Part shown: positions 61,355 through 64,000 of the stretch, one piece after another
Layout: each line of letters begins with the position of its first letter
Numbering within the stretch: the stretch's first letter is position 1
NCBI GenBank assembly: GCA_002914805.1
Contig: JXTB01000300.1
Span: forward strand, 412,618 to 476,617
Length of the DNA: 64,000 nt
Reading direction: 5' to 3'
Source of the DNA: Parasponia andersonii
Lineage: Eukaryota; Streptophyta; Magnoliopsida; Rosales; Cannabaceae
Notes under the pieces: model-generated
The model's input: only the letters and a program-made list of their open reading frames with translations
What the model was told of the DNA's origin: nothing
Database searches by the model: none
Position numbers and translations under genes: made by a program

Positions 61355-61640
61355 TCATGGGTTATATAATGATTGTCCACACTTGCATTTCCAACCCTCT
61401 GGTTCATAATTTGCATACTGAACCTCTCTGTGGCTGTGGCTGTGGCTGCTGGTGGTTCGCGTTTGAATAGCTTCACAAGGAATGCATCCATAACATTTGT
61501 GCCTGCAACTTGGTGGAGTAGATCCCATTCTACCCACCCTTTTGTATTTTGCAAACTCATTCATGTATGCCTCTGCCTTAAAGCTCGTGACACCCTTTAA
61601 AGAGAAGAAAAAAACCATGAGAATGAACTTTCCAAGCAGA

Positions 61641-61674
<34 letters not shown>

Positions 61675-61937
61675 ATTACCTCTTTTGGGGTTGGATTTAG
61701 AGACTCAGAGCTCTGGCCTTGACCTGATCAAGTGAGGGAATAGTAATTCAGTAACTTGGGAGAAAAAAAGTACAGGAAATACAAGAGGGGTCAATATGAA
61801 CAAATGAAAATATAAGAAACTAGCACACCTGGTGGATGAACACCACGGGCATCAATGGGTGCAAAAGGCTTGGTAGTGGCAGCAACACAGCTCACAATTT
61901 GCATTGCAATAAAGAAACAACAAACTCTTCCTTTCAT
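61355..61937 (-). CDS. EPFL: Epidermal patterning factor-like secreted peptide (EPFL1/3 type)
   Basis: Three exons on the minus strand, 61829-61937, 61680-61723 and 61355-61594, encode a 130-residue preproprotein. Residues 1-20 form a signal peptide (hydrophobic core CCFFIAMQIVSCVAA). A short pro-region ends before GRMGSTPPSC. The mature peptide has six cysteines, at 81, 85, 88, 91, 121 and 123, spaced CX3CX2CX2C...CXC, and ends YNP. CYGCIPCEAIQ and YANYEPEGWKCKC resemble EPFL1/EPFL3. The loop between Cys91 and Cys121 (29 residues) contains the run SSHSHSHSHR. Family members signal through ERECTA-type receptor kinases to control stomata or organ shape. The role and receptor of this one are inferred. 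A (GA)n run sits in intron 2. Confidence 0.92.
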
Positions 61938-64000
61938 TTGTTGGAGTTGTTCAGAAAGAGCTTGAATGATGATGATGAAATTGGTAAGATGCCAACTAAA
62001 TCAGTGGCAAAGAAGAGAGAAAAGACCCTTAATACATGGTGATATGCATCATTGATTGTATGTAAAGGAGTGAGAGTCTGAGTGAGTAAGCCTATCAAAA
62101 ATAAAATAAAAAATAAAAAAAATAAAAGATAATCTCCTGTTCAAAGGAACCCAGTGGACCTCTTATGATTTCTCTGGTTTACTTTGAGTGGAGAGTTTTC
62201 TTATCAAGTAAGTGTTTAAGAGAGAAACCTTGTTTCATTTGACAACTCCCTTATTCCTAGACTGCAGAGCCTCTTTTTTCTTTTGTTTTTTGTTTTTTTC
62301 TTGTTTATGAATAAGATTTTACTTCTGAAAGTTTAGTTCTCATATGAGGATTGGTGCTCTTACACCCAGCACTGAAGGAAAATTTAATTCCTATAATCTG
62401 GTCCGTCCATCAGAAGATGGCATTTAAGAATTTGGGTGAACCTTGATTGCCATCTGGGTACCTCTAGATGGTCACATTCAATGAATAGTAAATCACACCA
62501 CATAAAAGGTACATCATTTTTTCTTGTTTTGTCTTATCTCCCAGGAAAGAAGAAGAAAAGAAAATGAAAAAGAGAAAGAGGATCCAATCCATGTGGCCGA
62601 GGAAGATTTGGAGCATGTACAACAAGTTAAACTATGATAAAGAAAAGTTATGCTATAGATATATTTACTTCTTGAATTTCAAGTTTTTGAGGTTTGAGCT
62701 GTTTTGGGTAATTTGCACAAGTAAACTAGAACAAAATCTTGGTTGCGTAGCTCAATGTTATGTCTCTCACTAGCTGGTGATCTATGAGGTAATAGCATAA
62801 TAGACCCTGCTACTCTGTACTAGTAGCTGATCTAGAATGTTTATGTTGTATATTTTTTTGCTTTCTAGCAAAATGGAGTAGCATATGTAACAACCTTTTT
62901 CTTCCTAAATGGAAAATATTGGTCAGCTCTGAGACATTGTGGAACAGACTAGTCAAATATCACCGGTGGATGTAGAAAAGTCAAACCACATGCATTTTTC
63001 AACTTCACATTGATACTGGTGTGAGGGAATATTCGGTGACATAGTATTAATTAGCTGTGCCATGCAGCTAGCCAGTACTCAAGTCAGCCAACGAGAGTCA
63101 CTCTTAGACCTGAGAACTTCAGAGAGAGTGGAAGAAAGCATTGGCATTTTAATGACCCAAAAAAAAAAAGTGATCAAGACAGTGGCAGAACACACAGCAT
63201 AAAAAAAGACTGGTTCTTTATGAAAGGATGATAGTTTTACTTTGGCCATTTTAGACCTCTTCCTAAAAAGATCACTTTGTCATGCAAAATCTAGATCAGG
63301 AGCTCCATTACGATACATGATGAGAAAACTCATTGTCATCAGAAGCAGGCATCATAGAGAGGGGTGTGGGGGGGGGAGAAATTTCCGAGCTTACTAAGGA
63401 GTCAGACAAGGTAACAGGCAATATCACACGGCAATAATTTTGTTTTTCTTTGTTTAATAGTTTGACAGATCACATAGCAACAGGTTAGATCCCTGTGATG
63501 TGGCAACTTTGGTTTAAAATTGATGAGTTAAACAAAATGGAAGAGAGAGGAAATCAGGAAAATATTGTGGAAAGGCTTAGATTATTAGAGAGCTGGTACC
63601 ATTGAATTTACTGTTGTTCTACGCTGTCAGAGTGCATAATTACATATGAATCATTTAGAATCTGACACACGCTAATAACTATATTACAACTACAAGAGCA
63701 TCTAATTAACTGCAACATTTCTAATTCATGTAAAATAAGATAAGTTAATCTAATTAATCTGATGACAGATTATAAGGCAGCAAAATGGTACGCTAGCTCT
63801 GGATTAAAAGGCATGACAACAAGGCAGCTACAGCCTACAAACACTTATATTTTTTTCCCTTTATACAAGTAGAAAAAACTATAGGGTATCATCACCTCAT
63901 ACAAGCATTAACTATCTACTGCAACCTAAAAAAAGCAATTATGATGCCACCATGTTTGTACTCTTTTGTTTCTAGCAAGGCCAGTAAGAGGAAAAAGGCG
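61938..64000. other. EPFL leader/promoter and intergenic DNA to the window end
   Basis: The first 100-150 bp on the minus side are the EPFL leader and promoter. Beyond that no gene, RNA or repeat family is recognised. The short ORF at 62564-62773 has no family features, and a G run lies near 63364-63377. Confidence 0.5.

Noticed and set aside
62564..62773. 69-codon plus ORF
   Set aside because: AT-rich, no recognisable family and no promoter or conserved feature.
1..64000. CRISPR arrays, rRNA, tRNA genes, bacterial-type operons or a biosynthetic cluster
   Set aside because: No spaced direct repeats of CRISPR type, no cloverleaf or rRNA core sequences were seen, and neighbouring genes belong to unrelated pathways. 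A tRNA or microRNA search by program would be needed to exclude small RNAs fully.

Overview
This window is nuclear DNA of a flowering plant, most likely a woody eudicot. The genes have many short GT-AG introns in AT-rich intergenic DNA, many (AT)n and (GA)n microsatellites, and LTR retrotransposons, a LINE and foldback elements. All recognisable proteins are of plant type. The species cannot be named from the sequence. I see no operon, CRISPR array, rRNA or tRNA gene.

Layout. 1-4400 is repeat-rich: a head-to-tail pair of small inverted-repeat elements, then a 2.3-kb element with long terminal inverted repeats that carries a nested solo LTR. 4780-7109 (+) is a telomere-repeat-binding-factor (TRB/single-Myb-histone) gene. 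7703-10985 holds a decayed Ty3/gypsy element (-). 11375-17228 (-) is an N-myristoyltransferase pseudogene split by a nearly complete Ty1/copia element (11539-16195) with a 5-bp target duplication and a 585-bp N gap. 20155-23446 (+) is eIF4A, 27982-28353 (+) a DUF3511 gene, 31102-34643 (-) casein kinase I, and 37231-42024 (-) a P4-type ATPase (flippase) with a spliced leader. Next to its leader is an orphan exon resembling the chromatin remodeler BTAF1/MOT1, bounded by a single N. 48310-49070 is a PPR pseudogene, 53230-54345 a foldback repeat cluster, 54350-57030 (-) a dead LINE, 58155-60324 (-) coatomer subunit zeta, and 61355-61937 (-) an EPFL secreted peptide gene.

The host genes are mostly unrelated housekeeping or signalling genes: telomere/chromatin, translation initiation, kinase signalling, lipid flipping, COPI traffic and a patterning peptide. 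There is no sign that they work as a cluster. Exon structures for TRB, eIF4A, CK1, the P4-ATPase, zeta-COP and EPFL were derived by hand from splice sites, and reading frame is kept across every junction except the eIF4A assembly gap.

I found no convincing new biological system. The most useful observations are: (1) a one-N gap that has removed the DEAD-box segment of eIF4A; (2) the orphan BTAF1 exon, probably a mis-join; (3) the copia insertion in the NMT pseudogene with intact target duplication; (4) a threefold repeat in the eIF4A leader intron; (5) an EPFL peptide whose specificity loop is built by a hexanucleotide repeat; (6) nested and paired foldback elements.
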